64,000 bases of DNA from Earliella scabrosa (Eukaryota; Basidiomycota; Agaricomycetes; Polyporales; Polyporaceae). The stretch is from positions 930,001 through 994,000 of the forward strand of contig JABYQQ010000008.1 in the NCBI GenBank assembly GCA_022605405.1, in the 5' to 3' direction. The position numbers and the translations under genes were made by a program. Positions within the stretch are counted from its first letter, which is position 1. Each line of letters opens with the position of its first letter. Below are positions 36,623 to 47,659 of this stretch, one piece after another. The notes under the pieces were generated by a model that had not been told where the DNA came from, searched no databases, and saw only the letters and a list, made by a program, of their open reading frames with translations.

Positions 36623-38335
36623 ATGGGAATCGACCCCGCCATTGTGACCAGAGCGGACTCTCGCCTCGCTATCGAACGCGACATCGAGACACACGAGCAA
36701 GCTATCGCGAGACTCAAGCGACAGCTGAACACATTAACAGACATTGCTTGCCTCCCTACGGAGCTCCTGGCCGAGATCTTCCTCCATGTGGTCACCGACT
36801 GCTATGAGAACGAGAAGAGATCGCTCGTGTCACACTACTACGCCTCCCGCACACCATCCTGGCTACCGCTCATGCGTGTTTGCCATAGCTGGCGGGAGGT
36901 CGCGTTCAGTACTCCGAGGATGTGGGGCTACATCATATTCCACCATCAACGGGCGGTGGATCTCTTCCTCACGCGGTCCAAGCAGGCCCCTCTCTCAATC
37001 GCGGCGTCACTCGACGCCGTTGGGTCATCTACGAAGACGCTCCTGGAGGGAATATGCACCTCCGATTCGCAGCGCTTGGCCGAGCTACATCTCATCGGTG
37101 CGGCCTCCGCTCTGCGCGACATCTACCAGAAGATCGGCCCCTCGGCAGGATTGAAGACCCTCGTGTTATTATGTGGTCCCAACGCCTTTGGGTGGACGAC
37201 CGACCATGAAGTGTTCCCGCATACGCTCACCCAACAGCAGCTTCCCGCGATCCGCACGTTGGAACTCAGCAAGCTGAAAGTCGGGTGGGACAACCCGATC
37301 TTCTGCCGCACTCTCACGAATCTCGTCTACCGCGGCTGCATCGACCATCCATCCTCTTTGGGAACCTTCACCAGTCTCGTCTCTGCCCTCAAGAGTATGA
37401 CAGCCCTTGTCACACTCGAACTCGAGGACGTCATCCCGCACCGAAGCGAGACTTCCCTGCCGAAGGTCCCTCAGAACGAGAAGATCGCTCTCCGTCAATT
37501 GCGGCAGCTCTCTCTCACGGGCCGGACCATCGACTGCGCCCTTCTCCTCCACCAACTCTCTCTCCCCGCGACCGTCCATCGCAAGATCAGCGGCCGGGGC
37601 GACCCGGTCCAGGGCATCAAACACCTGATCACCACGCTCAAGGACGCCCTCGTGCGGTCAAAACCGTTGCGCATCGTCCGGCTCGAGTGCTCGTATAGCT
37701 GCAAGCGTATCCTGCGCGCGTCGTGTACCCCGCTCCGTCCGTCCGCCGACGCTGTCGGAGTCGTGCCAGCCCTTCCCCAGTGCGAGCTGTGGCTCGAAGA
37801 CATGTCGCCATTCGTGTCCACGCTCGTCCAGCACACGAAGGTGTTCGACCACGTGCACACGCTCGACGTGCACGGCACGCGGGACTGGAAGTGGACGGAA
37901 GTGTTCACGGGCATGCCGAACCTCGTCATACTCTCCCTGTGGGGCGACCAAACGAGGGAGCTCACCAAGGCGCTGTCGGCCGTGAGGCGCAAGAAGGGCG
38001 CGCGACCGACGCTGTATCTGCGCAGCCTCGAGGTGCTGAAGCTGTACGATGTGCGCCTCGCGAGCAGGGACTATGGGGAAGAGGTCGAGTTTGTGGACGC
38101 CCTGTGCGATGCCCTCATCAAGCGGTGCAACTACGGGCTCCCGGTCTGGGAGCTGCATTTGGAGGAGTGCATAAACGTGGCGCCGGACGACGTCGCGTCT
38201 CTGGAGGAAATTGTGCCGGACGTCCATTGGGACGGGGTCGAGGGCATGGAGTTGACAGACGAGGAGGACGAGGACGATTATGATGAGGAAGACTACTCGG
38301 AGTTTGACGAGTATTCCGACGACTACTACTACTGA
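36623..38335 (+). CDS. F-box protein, paralogue 1
   Basis: A single exon of 570 residues starts at ATG 36623. An N-terminal coiled-coil-like segment (AIERDIETHEQAIARLKRQL) is followed by an F-box core (LPTELLAEIF, then LMRVCHSWREVAFSTPRMW). The long C-terminal part has leucine-rich, LRR-like spacing (LRTLELSKLKVGW-type segments, VHTLDVHGTRDWKW, LVILSLWGDQT) and ends in a very acidic Asp/Glu/Tyr tail from about residue 545. F-box proteins link substrates to Skp1-cullin ubiquitin ligases. This layout is one of the most expanded protein families in mushrooms. The sequence aligns along its whole length with the gene at 39.8-41.6 kb. The paralogue has a small first exon; a similar upstream exon may exist here, since CAGACATC directly before the ATG resembles its exon-2 start. 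Confidence 0.85.
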   Translation: MGIDPAIVTRADSRLAIERDIETHEQAIARLKRQLNTLTDIACLPTELLAEIFLHVVTDCYENEKRSLVSHYYASRTPSWLPLMRVCHSWREVAFSTPRMWGYIIFHHQRAVDLFLTRSKQAPLSIAASLDAVGSSTKTLLEGICTSDSQRLAELHLIGAASALRDIYQKIGPSAGLKTLVLLCGPNAFGWTTDHEVFPHTLTQQQLPAIRTLELSKLKVGWDNPIFCRTLTNLVYRGCIDHPSSLGTFTSLVSALKSMTALVTLELEDVIPHRSETSLPKVPQNEKIALRQLRQLSLTGRTIDCALLLHQLSLPATVHRKISGRGDPVQGIKHLITTLKDALVRSKPLRIVRLECSYSCKRILRASCTPLRPSADAVGVVPALPQCELWLEDMSPFVSTLVQHTKVFDHVHTLDVHGTRDWKWTEVFTGMPNLVILSLWGDQTRELTKALSAVRRKKGARPTLYLRSLEVLKLYDVRLASRDYGEEVEFVDALCDALIKRCNYGLPVWELHLEECINVAPDDVASLEEIVPDVHWDGVEGMELTDEEDEDDYDEEDYSEFDEYSDDYYY

Positions 38336-38619
38336 GTTCCGATATTTGACAGGCTCAAGTACTGCGTCTATAGAGCCAATGATGACAAGATAAGGAACTT
38401 TGAAGTTGAAGTAGCAATATTAATGTCACTCGCGGATGTAGTACATATGCGCAGTCGCTCAAACTCAAGCTTGCAAGTTGTACTATGGACCGTCAAGTGT
38501 CGAGGTCTATGGTGAGTGTTCACTTCGGACAATCGGGCCGGGAGCCTAGTACAACTGGCGTTCCTTCACCCGAACGTGACTTCGCCCTCTTGTTTCCTTC
38601 CTTGTCCTTATGCCGCGTC

Positions 38620-39645
38620 ATGACTCCCGCGCCGCAACCCATTGGCTCTTTCCTCATTCCCGTGGGGGAGGCATGCGCACTCGCATCCTGTTGCAAGACC
38701 CCCGCCCAGCTGAAGACACCCTTGAGGAAGTGTGCGGGCTGCTCGGCAGTGCGATACTGCAGCAAAGAGTGCCAGAGACTAGCGTGGCCGACGCACAGGT
38801 GAGCATGCACCCGCCATGTCCGAAGACGAGTCTGTGTCTTCGCATCCTCTGACCGTAACTCTCGAGGCCGTTCTGTCGCGCGGACTCCGAAGCCGTCCGT
38901 CTGAATGTTGCAGGCCCGGTGTCCTTGGGCTATCGGAATGGCTCTTCTCTCAGCAACGCCGTGAAAAAATGGGTAGCAGCTCACGCCCACTTATTGGGCG
39001 TCATGATACACGCGACTATCGCGCTCGAAGGCGGCGTCATGTTCAATCTCTCAGACCCACGCGCCGTCCTACTCCGCCTCGACCCCCGCCAGAGCCCGGC
39101 AGACAACAACCCCGCGAAGGCCTTCACCATTTCGACCGTCCGCACAGCGCGCCGACGAAGAACCGCTCTTGTGGGACGCACATACATTGGAGGAGCTGAA
39201 GGCTCGGAGGAGGTGCGACCGGGAGACGGCCCAGCATCGGTGTACGTGCCCCAGCTGCTCCAATCCCGCATTCGCTGGCGATATCTTCATCGGGATGGCC
39301 ATCACTGCCAGTACCGGCGTCGTCATGTACCCCGACTTTGGCCTGCCTCGACCGCGTCTTGATGATACCGCTCTCAACGCGCCTACACGAACCGCTCTCG
39401 AAGATCTCGTCGCTCTCTGCAAGACTGGCATCTCATACGGCCACTCGTACCACGCACCCTCACGACACGATCGGGCGGAGCCCGTGGTGGACCAGTTCGT
39501 GCGGAGGTCGTCGAGAAGCTGGAAGCGAGTCCCTGTCAAGGGTGCGGTGTGGGATATCATGGCGTCCTACATGGCTGCCCGGCTGGAAACCTTCAAGTCG
39601 GGTCTCGGGCCTCGGGCGCTGTGGACGCTGGCTCATATGCTGTGA
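38620..39645 (+). pseudogene. MYND zinc-finger gene, group A, frameshifted
   Basis: Exon 1 (38620-38798) encodes MTPAPQPIGSFLIPV and a MYND finger; exon 2 starts at 38867 with PFCRADSEAVRLN. Two defects stand out. The first zinc pair is ACALASCC rather than Cys-x2-Cys, so spacing is altered. At about 39,146-39,152 the family frame changes: AFTISTVRTA continues only if one base is skipped, giving ADEEPLLWDAHTLEELKARR. After that point the frame is open to the normal end (ALEDLVALCKTGISYGHSYH, then WKRVPVKGAVWDIMASYMAA, FKSGLGPRALWTLAHML). Everything else is family-like, so it is either a very recent pseudogene or a base-calling error. If the frame were intact the product would be about 315 residues. 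Confidence 0.75.
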
Positions 39646-39799
39646 CCTGTCATCCTGGAGGCGATCGATTGCACGGATATGCATGGACTGGAATTGATGT
39701 TGAAAAGTGCACGCGCACGGCGCTTCAGTTGTGTATCATACTTGTATCAGCAACAGTGTGTAGAGCGGGATGGCGGTCAACCGTCCGTGTCAGGTATCG

Positions 39800-41633
39800 C
39801 TATTCGAAGTCCGAATCGCTCTCATCCTCGATCTTGAAGCCATAGTCCCCATAGTCCGAGTCGTCCGAATCACCTCCCTCTTCCATGTATACACGTCCAT
39901 CCCACTGCACAACCGGAACGATCTCCTCCAGCAACGCAATCTCCGAGGCCGTCGTGTTCGAGCAAGTTGCTATATGAAGCTCCTGGACCGGGTATCCGCA
40001 GTTGCACCTCGCGATGAGGGCGTCCCGCAGCGCCGCCAGCAACGACGGCTGCTCGACAGTCCTCTCGGCTAGCCGGAGGTCAGACAGCTTTAGAATCTGT
40101 AGCTTGGGGAGCAATATGAGCGGCGTCTCGGGGTGAGTCTTCTGACGGACGGGCAACAGCGCGCTGGTCAAAGCCGACGTTTGGTCGCCAAAGACCGACA
40201 GGACGACGATAGATGGCATGGCCGCGAACACCTTTTTACACGCCCAGTTCCCTCGGGGCCAGTCCTGTACTTCTAGAGTGTGGACGTGCGCGAATACCGT
40301 GGTGTGACCGACGAGTGGGGTGATGAAAGGCGAGTTGAGTTCGACGCGTAGTCGGGCGTCCGAATCGGGTAGGGGGTGGGATGTAGTGAAGGAGGGTTTT
40401 TCGGGGGAGAACCAAGCCTTCATGATCTGCTTAGAGGCGTGGCTGGAAAAACTGGAGTCTATCCGGACCGTTCGCAATGGCTTTGAGCGCGCGAGGTGAC
40501 CTTGCAGGGCAATCGCGAGATTGATTATACCTTCACATTGCTTGCTACGCCCTGAAATGTTGCAACATACATCGATAGGTAAATTGAGGTGGGCGAGGAG
40601 GTGTGCGCAGTCTAAAGACGTCCCGATGAGCGAGATCCGGCGCATACAAGGGAGCGCAATCTGTTGGGATGGCTTGAGGGTGACGTCGGGAACCGTGTCC
40701 GCAGGTGGGATCGCATTCTCCAATTCGAGTACCTCGAGTCGTGTCATGTGTCCGAGTGCTTTGACGAGATCGTCGAACGACCCGAGCGAGGTAGGAGAAT
40801 CGTGGTGGGCATGGAGCCTAACGGAAAGCCTCGACAGGCTTGCGCAGTAGATAGGGTTCTTCCAGCCAACCTTCAGTCGATGGAGGCTCAGATTACGGAG
40901 ACGCGGGAGTTGCTGCTGGGAGAGGGAATGGGGAAACAGCGGATGCTCCGTGCCTGGGTAGTAGTTGTCCACGAAGACATGGTTCTTGTCTGAGAAGGAC
41001 AAAGATTGCAGTAGAGGCGATGGTCCCATGGCCTTATCGTAGAGCTGACGGATGATGCTGGCAGGGCCAGATATGTTGAGAACCTGAATGCGCCGCCCCT
41101 GTGATGCGCAGACGTTCGCGAGTATCTTGTGGCTTTCGTCGTTTAGTGAAGCGGGCGCTGCGGATATTGAAAGGGGGGCTTGCTTCGACCTCTCGAGAAG
41201 TACGTTGACTGTACGCTTCCGAGTTACGCAGATGAAGCTCCACATCCTTGGAGTGCTGAGTGCAGCCTCTCTCCAGCTGTGGCATACGTGGGTGACTCTG
41301 ATCCAGGGTAGGCTGATTCGGCGTGAGGAAGGGCCTATATCCCGGTGCGCGCACTCGTAAGCGTCTCTTGCGATGACCACAAAGATCTCTGCAATGATTT
41401 CCGCAGGAAGACGACCGATATGTGTCAACGTGTTCAGGCGTCTCTTCAGGTTGATGATGTTTCGAGTATACGCCTCGATGTCGCCTTCTATGGTTTGGCG
41501 AGCGCTTGCCCACTGAGCGACGAGGCCGTCATGCAATGTTGGATCTGCTGTCGTACGCGTAGCATATCATTATCGTGATTCCGAAATTTGAGGGACATCC
41601 CTTACCGTCCTCCCCGCTGCCGTGGTGCGACAT
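39800..41633 (-). CDS. F-box protein, paralogue 2
   Basis: Two exons, 41633-41606 and 41547-39800, encode 591 residues. The 28-base first exon gives MSHHGSGEDA and joins in phase 1 to DPTLHDGLVAQW; the long frame alone has no ATG at its beginning, which supports this exon. Then come the coiled-coil-like ARQTIEGDIEAYTRNIINLK, the F-box (LPAEIIAEIF, then THVCHSWREAALSTPRMW), leucine-rich segments matching paralogue 1 (LRNLSLHRLKVGW, VHTLEVQDWPRGNW, IVVLSVFGDQTSAL) and an acidic tail (DSDDSDYGDYGFKIEDES). It is convergent with the frameshifted MYND gene, whose stop is only 154 bases away. Likely a substrate receptor of an SCF-type ubiquitin ligase. Confidence 0.88.
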
Positions 41634-42220
41634 TGGATGTGGAGACTCCCTGATTGAGTTGACATGCATGAGTTAAACGGTATCCGTCTGACGCATGAAT
41701 GACCTCAGCAAACATACCTTTCGACGACTATACCGATGTGCGAAGAAAGGGAGACGATCAAGGCTTGACAAACAAGGTACCCAAACAGATGCAAATAACG
41801 GCCAAATAGCGCTCGACAATTGCCCGTCCGTGTGACGACCGCGAGGAATTCATGTAAATGGGAAGACTCATGATATTTCCGCTGATGCTGGGATACTTTC
41901 GCGCGGAATCTGGATCGCATACTCATGATTCATCCCACTGAGCGAACTGGATCGTGGCTCTGTGCTCTCGCTAGTCGGTACAGACTCGGATGTCAAAAAC
42001 GCGTGGTACGACTCTGCCCCATGTGTGTCCGACGCCACTAGGCAGGCAAGGTGATGTGCGCATCCGAAGGATGACCAACGTTGGACCGTCCACCCAACTT
42101 CAACCAAGAAGCAGATCTGAACCGAATGCACCACAGCATGATGATTGATCAGCGTTGGTATCCGCGACAGCGGATCGAGTACTCACACACGGTCACAAAG
42201 AAGACCTGCCGGGTCTAAGC
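41634..42220. other. Intergenic, nothing recognised
   Basis: Between the start of the F-box gene and the 3' end of the next MYND gene. Presumably the F-box promoter lies near 41.65-41.9 kb. No ORF is supported. Confidence 0.4.
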
Positions 42221-43211
42221 CTAGAGGCTGTACGAGAGGGCCCAGAGAGCGTCAGGGTCCAATCCCGACTTGAAGACGGTCGGATTCCTGGCCATGTAGG
42301 TCGCCATGACGTCCCACGGTTGGCCCTTGACGGGCACCCGCTTCCACTTCTTCGCCGACTTCCGCACCAAATGGCCAACCGCAGGTGCAGGATTCAGGCG
42401 ATCCTCGTCGCGGTAGTAGCAGTGGCCGTACGAGATGCCGACCTTGCAAAGGCTGATGAAGTCGGTGAGCGCGACGCGAGTGTCAGCGGAGATATTCGTG
42501 TGGTCGGTTTGCCCGGTCTGCCGCAGCCTGATCGGCGCGAAGCTGATCATGCCCGTGCCCTCGGCGATGAACGCAGTGGTGATGCACCCCTTGAAGAACG
42601 CGGTCGTCGGGTTCGCGCGGATGCGCTCGTTCTCCTTCTCGCGGTACATCTGCAGTTGGTCCCACTGCTCCCGCAAGATGTACTCTTCGTCTTTGTGCAC
42701 GGACTTCATGCGAGAGATCTGGAATGCTTTCGCGGGGCTGATCTCGGTGGCGTTCCGGCGAGGTGTGAGGTGCACGAGAACGGCCCGCGGAGTGGAGAGA
42801 TGCAGGTCGACGCCACCTGCTAGGACGACGGTAGCCTCGACGATCGCCGTAAGCGTGTGGAGGTGTGCCTTTGTCCACTCGTCTAGAGCGTTGTCGATCG
42901 ACATTGCTGTCGAGAAGCCGAACTTCTTGTCGCCGAGGACAAAGTCGTCGATCTCGGTTCTTTCCTGGCTACGGCAGAAGATCCTGTAAAGTGGTGAGAG
43001 AGCGACTCAAACGCGCAACCGTGCACAGTTCATACTTATGCTCAGGCCACGCCGATCTCTGGCACTCCTGGCTGCAGTACTTCGCGATGCCGCAACCGCG
43101 GCATTTCCTCAACGGATTCGGCAGCTCGGTAGAAGGCTTCTTGCAGAATCCACATTGACCGGCCACTGGCATGAGCGAGATATTGGCTATCGTGACGTCG
43201 GGATGAACCAT
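42221..43211 (-). CDS. MYND zinc-finger protein, group A
   Basis: Exons 43211-43036 and 42983-42221 give 312 residues. Zinc ligands are C20, C23, C37, C40, C46, C50, H58 and C62. The 52-nt intron again lies between H58 and C62. The C-terminal region carries the group A marks: ERTEIDDFVLGDKKFGFSTA, STPRAVLVHLTPRRN, AEGTGMISFAPIRLR, LTDFISLCKVGISYGHCYY and KSAKKWKRVPVKGQPWDVMA. It is a tandem paralogue of the gene at 43.5 kb, with identical spacing of all zinc ligands. The finger is expected to bind a partner protein; the rest is unassigned. Confidence 0.92.
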
Positions 43212-43539
43212 CAGGGATCCGAAGAAGTGTGATGAGTGTAGATGAGAGGATGTGGTAGAGATGTGGTCGAGAGAGATGTGGTCAAGACAGGTGGGGCATT
43301 GATATGACGGATCTGCGGGCCGATGTGCCGAGTCTAATTGGGTGCCAAAATGACAACTTCAACTTCAAGAAGGGTTGCGCAGCAAGCCATTGTTCTGTAC
43401 GCTATACCTGACATGATGATGGTGTATGCATACATCTGCAAGACTAGACAACGAGTCAGGGAAGTCACGAGACGACTAGGTTCTAACGGCATAACTTACC
43501 ACGATACGCGCGATCATTTAAATATACGACCGGAAGAGA

Positions 43540-44511
43540 CTAGAGCAAGCTACGAAGCGCCCAAAGAACCGTTGGTTTCAGACCCGATTTGAAGATGTGA
43601 GGTCGCTGGGCCGTGTAGGATGCCATGACGTCCCACGGCTCACCCTTGACAGGAACACGCTTCCAGCCTTTCCTCAGCTTGGGCACAAAATGCCCGACAG
43701 CGGGCGCAGGACTAAAGTGGTCTTCGGGGCGGTAGTAGGAGTGTCCGTAGGAGATGCCGACCTTGCACAGTTCAATGAGGTCAGTGAGGGCAACGCGAGT
43801 AGGTGTATCGATATCTGCATGGTCTATTTCACCATTCTTGCGCAAGCTGTACTGGCGGGAAATGATCATGCCCGTCCCCTCTGCGACAAAGGCGACCGTA
43901 GTGAACTCCACAGGGCGATCACCGACGCGCGCATTCTCCTTCTCACAACACTCCTGAAGCGTGTCCCAAGCTCTCCGAAGGAAGAGGTAGTCGTCCTTGT
44001 GAGCTGTCGTAATCCGGGAGACTGTGAAGGCTTTTGCAGGGTTGTCGTCGGTAGGGTTTCGGCGGGGCGCGATGAAGACGACTACGGCCCGTGGGGTAGC
44101 GAAGTGGGAGTCGACGCCACCTTCTAGAGCAACGGTCGTAGTCACCATAGCATGCAGAGTGAGCAGGTGGATCTCCGACCATTCCTCGATGGCGTTGTCT
44201 ATCGACATGGCCGTTGAGTACCCGAATGATTCGTCACCTAGGACGAAGTCGTCAATCTCCGTCCTCTCCTCTTTACGGCAGAACGTCCTAGCTAGCATTG
44301 AGCGGGGAGAGCATAGTATCAAATATTAAGCTTACTTATGATGTGGCCATGCTGACTTCTGACATTCCCTGCTGCAGTACTTCGCTATGGAGCAACCGCG
44401 GCATTTCCTTAGCGGTGATGACAAGTCGTCGGCGGATTTGGCGCAATTTCCGCATTGACCAGGATTGGGCATAGTGATGCAGCTGGTGATCAAGACGTCT
44501 GAAGGTTCCAT
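43540..44511 (-). CDS. MYND zinc-finger protein, group A
   Basis: Exons 44511-44336 and 44287-43540 give 307 residues. Zinc ligands are C20, C23, C37, C40, C46, C50, H58 and C62, with a 48-nt intron between the last two. The C-terminal region is EERTEIDDFVLGDESFGYST, then TTVALEGGVDSHFATPRAVV, FVAEGTGMI, LTDLIELCKVGISYGHSYYR and WKRVPVKGEPWDVMASYTAQ. Only 328 bases separate its stop from the start of the downstream MYND gene on the same strand, consistent with tandem duplication. There is no SET domain. Confidence 0.92.
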
Positions 44512-45909
44512 AATCAGTGCGGGAGCGTGAATGTGGGAGTGCAGTCTTGTGTAAGTAGTCACAGAAGGCAGAAGGCTGAGGCTGAGAACAACTTGAACTT
44601 CAAGACACTTAGCGCTTACATAATGTGCTGGCCCGGCCCGGCGACTCGTCCTCCGAAAGCCGCCCCGGGCCCGCCACGGCGCCACCCTGCTGCTGTGTCT
44701 GACTCTCTCGGAGTCTCAGCACCTCTGAGTCTCAATTCCACTCTGGTTCCACCCTCACATCTTACTTGACGATGGCGCGTTTTCGGCGAATGGACACAAG
44801 TCATATTGAAGACTCAGAAGCTTCATGATGTCGACAGTCGGTCGAGGTGGTCTTCCATGAGGTATGTGGTCCGAGTCGCTGTCAACGTTTGCGCCTCAGG
44901 TCAATGGAAGGGTCAATTCCACCCAAGAAGCCAAAACGCTTGAAGACACAATGCGAGATCATCAGTCGGTAATGCAAGAGATGCCTCACATCCCAGGCCC
45001 TGTCAAGGCCAGAGGCGTGACGTCGATCGCACATATGAACGGCCTCTTGGTCCCGCCTCCCTGCCTCAGCTCAGCCTCCTCTGCGGATGAACCAGAGTAG
45101 ATCAGGCCGATGTTGAGCACGCGCGGCCAGTCAGCAACATCGGGCTTTCTACGGCGGTCGTGGCCAGTCGTGACCGTACCGTGAACTGCCTCGAGCCCCA
45201 TCATTGCCTCTCCACGATCCTTCGCCGTATGCAACTAGGCCTGCATTCAATCCAGTATGTACGCTACTTACTCACGCCGGCGTTCCAGACTCGGATCTGA
45301 TGCCGCTTGGGGTCAGGTCTAGTTCTCTCGTAGAGATCTTCCAACCGATGGTCATGCTGCCTAGCCTTACGTCAAGCTTCGATGGCAGTGGTGGTCAAGA
45401 CCCAACAGCGTATGGCCATGGACAACGTTCAGTCGTTCCAGTGGCGTTTTGAACACGGCCCCATGTGAGTACGGTATGTCCATTAGTCTCACCTTTTGCC
45501 GTTGCTCACCGAGTGAGGTATGGCTGTCCCCGCAATCAGTCACGAAACTACATTCCGCTCCCACCGTGGCCGATGACATCGACCGTTGATCCGGTATTGC
45601 GGATGCAAGTGCCCAGGCGGCGAACGTATGCCCGTGGATCGGTCTCGTGAGCATCGAGTCCTCGGCGAGAAGATTGCTTCAATGACAGGTGTTCAATGTG
45701 AAGCGGCACATGTCGTGGCCTCGGAGGTGTTCTCCGCACCAGTCTAGCCTTAGTACACCTTGACGGTACACGGTCGCGTCTCCGACGTCGGCAGCATCGC
45801 GGTATATAAGCGAGCTCCCTTTGAGCTGCGACACCAGCAGTCACTTGCTCATCTCGCACAACACCCCACTTGCACTCACCTGCACATCGTCCATCCACCC
45901 GTCTTCACC
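44512..45909. other. Intergenic with unassigned short frames
   Basis: This holds the promoter of the MYND gene (44.5-44.8 kb) and of the cerato-platanin gene (45.75-45.9 kb). Minus-strand frames at 45,367-45,654 and 44,986-45,234 look slightly protein-like (for example AECSFVTDCGDSH, RVLNIGLIYSGSS) but could not be joined into a gene or matched to a family. They may be worn gene fragments. Confidence 0.35.
45803..45810 (+). promoter_or_regulatory. TATA box of the cerato-platanin gene
   Basis: TATATAAG lies 100 bases before the ATG, a typical distance for a strongly expressed secreted-protein gene. Confidence 0.6.
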
Positions 45910-46326
45910 ATGCAGCTCACCCGCATCGTCCTCGCCCTCTCCGCGCTCGTCTCCTCCGCGCTCGCCGTTACAGTCTCGTACGACGAGACGTACGACAACA
46001 AGTCCGGCCGCCTCACTACCGTCGCGTGTTCGGACGGAGAGAACGGGCTGCTCACCAAGGGCTTCAGCACGTTCGGCTCCCTTCCGCAATTCCCCAACAT
46101 TGGCGGTGCCGCGGCCGTCGGGGGCTGGAACTCGGACCAGTGCGGCACGTGCTGGCAGCTCACGTACAAGGGTCGGAGCATCAATGTCCTCGCCATAGAC
46201 CACACCGACACGGGCTTCAACCTGGCGCTCAAGGCAATGGACACGCTCACGAACGGCCAGGCGAAGTTCTTGGGCAGGATCGACGCTACTGCCAAGAAGG
46301 TGGCATCGTCTCAGTGCGGGCTCTAA
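45910..46326 (+). CDS. Cerato-platanin family secreted protein
   Basis: A single exon gives 138 residues. The signal peptide is MQLTRIVLALSALVSSALA (19 residues). The mature protein starts VTVSYDETYDNKSG and contains TTVACSDGENGL, FGSLPQFPNIGGA, WNSDQCGTCWQLTY, INVLAIDHTDTGFNLA and the ending VASSQCGL. The four cysteines are C40, the two in QCGTC, and C136, as in all cerato-platanins, which form two disulfides in a double-psi beta-barrel. The length and motif order are canonical. These small proteins are secreted, bind chitin oligomers and affect the fungal surface and hyphal growth; related ones act as elicitors in plants. It is the only member in the window. Confidence 0.96.
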   Translation: MQLTRIVLALSALVSSALAVTVSYDETYDNKSGRLTTVACSDGENGLLTKGFSTFGSLPQFPNIGGAAAVGGWNSDQCGTCWQLTYKGRSINVLAIDHTDTGFNLALKAMDTLTNGQAKFLGRIDATAKKVASSQCGL

Positions 46327-47659
46327 TTCTTTCCATCGTACATGGTATGTTCATCGTCTCAGGTCTGCTCGAGCATCTGTAGTAGATCAAGCTGACCCCT
46401 CGTTTCTGTAGACACGTCAAGATCTCGACGCCCTGCAAGGGGTTGGATTATGAACAATCTACGGACTTCCCCGGACTTATTGGACATTGTAATCATGTTG
46501 TATCATCAGGACTCGACATACGGACTATCACCCACTACGCAGCAGTTGTTGTAGCACCATTATATCCAATGCTTTCATCGAGCGAGGATGACCCGCGGCG
46601 GGCCCGGTGAGGGCGGGCCGGTCACCGAGCGCCTTACCTCGACTTTGTCAACTCTTGAGGCATGTCGTAGTATACTGACCCCACCATGACTCTACAGAGC
46701 AAATCCCAACCTAGCAGCGTCTTCAAATCCTTCGACGAATCCTCCAAACGCATTGCGGTGCTGCTGATCTCCTGATGAATCAACCAATCGCTTAAGTTCA
46801 CCGTCACTCTGTTCACAGCATGCCAAACTAGCCATCGAGCCTATCCCGTCGACGTCCTATGTGGGCCCCATCCCCGGCAACGCTTTCATGGCGTACTGCA
46901 TGAGCGACTGCCTCCCGCTGATGTTCAAGTTCCCTGCCGGGCCGCGCTCGTACACGCGTTGCACGGCCGACGGTCTGACCAGAGATGAAGCTCACGCTCA
47001 TCTGGCTCCTTACTCAGGTGCGGCTCAGCAAATCCGATTCGTTCCTCGACGAGGTCGTCATCGACCACCCAGACAATGGCGTAGCGGCTCATCCCGAGCC
47101 TTAGGGAGAATGCGGCGCTCGTCCGTCCAAGGAAGGCTCGTTTGTCGACGCGGTCGCAATTCACGTCCTGGCCCTCAGGCCTCACTGGTCACTCCGCCCC
47201 GGACATCATTGCGAGTGAACAAGCCGGCATGTGCGAGTATTTGTTTCTCACCAAAATGCCCGGCCTCGACACTTCGCCTATTGATCTCCACCGAATGCAG
47301 GATCTCACAAGGCCGGCTGGACTAGGTGGAAGGCCGGTGATTGCGGACGCGAGGCTCATTTCTGCTCGTCTATCCATCACATGACAGTCTCTCACCTTTC
47401 ATTTCAAACAGGAGACGAATGGTAGACTTTGACTTTGAGGCTCCGATGTGCGTGACCGCGCAATAGAGGTACAAGGAGGCTTTCATTCCTCATTCATCTT
47501 TCCATCTACAATTCGAAGCGGCGACGAAGCCATGTGGTCTGTTAGACATACCTGCCCGCACGACCTGCTGCCTCACATCGTTCGCGACTCCTACAACCCC
47601 ACGAGCAACAGTGAGCAGGGACCTACAAATGAAGAATATTCGAATTTACCTCTGTGCGA
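46327..47659. other. Intergenic with possible gene fragments
   Basis: Minus-strand pieces at 46,634-46,816 (DLLCRVMVGSVYYDMPQEL) and 46,925-47,185 (SLRLGMSRYAIVWVVDDDLV) look like real protein sequence but lie in different frames with stops between them. I could not build a spliced gene or name a family. They probably represent the worn remains of a gene. The 47.4-47.66 kb part holds nothing recognisable. Confidence 0.35.
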
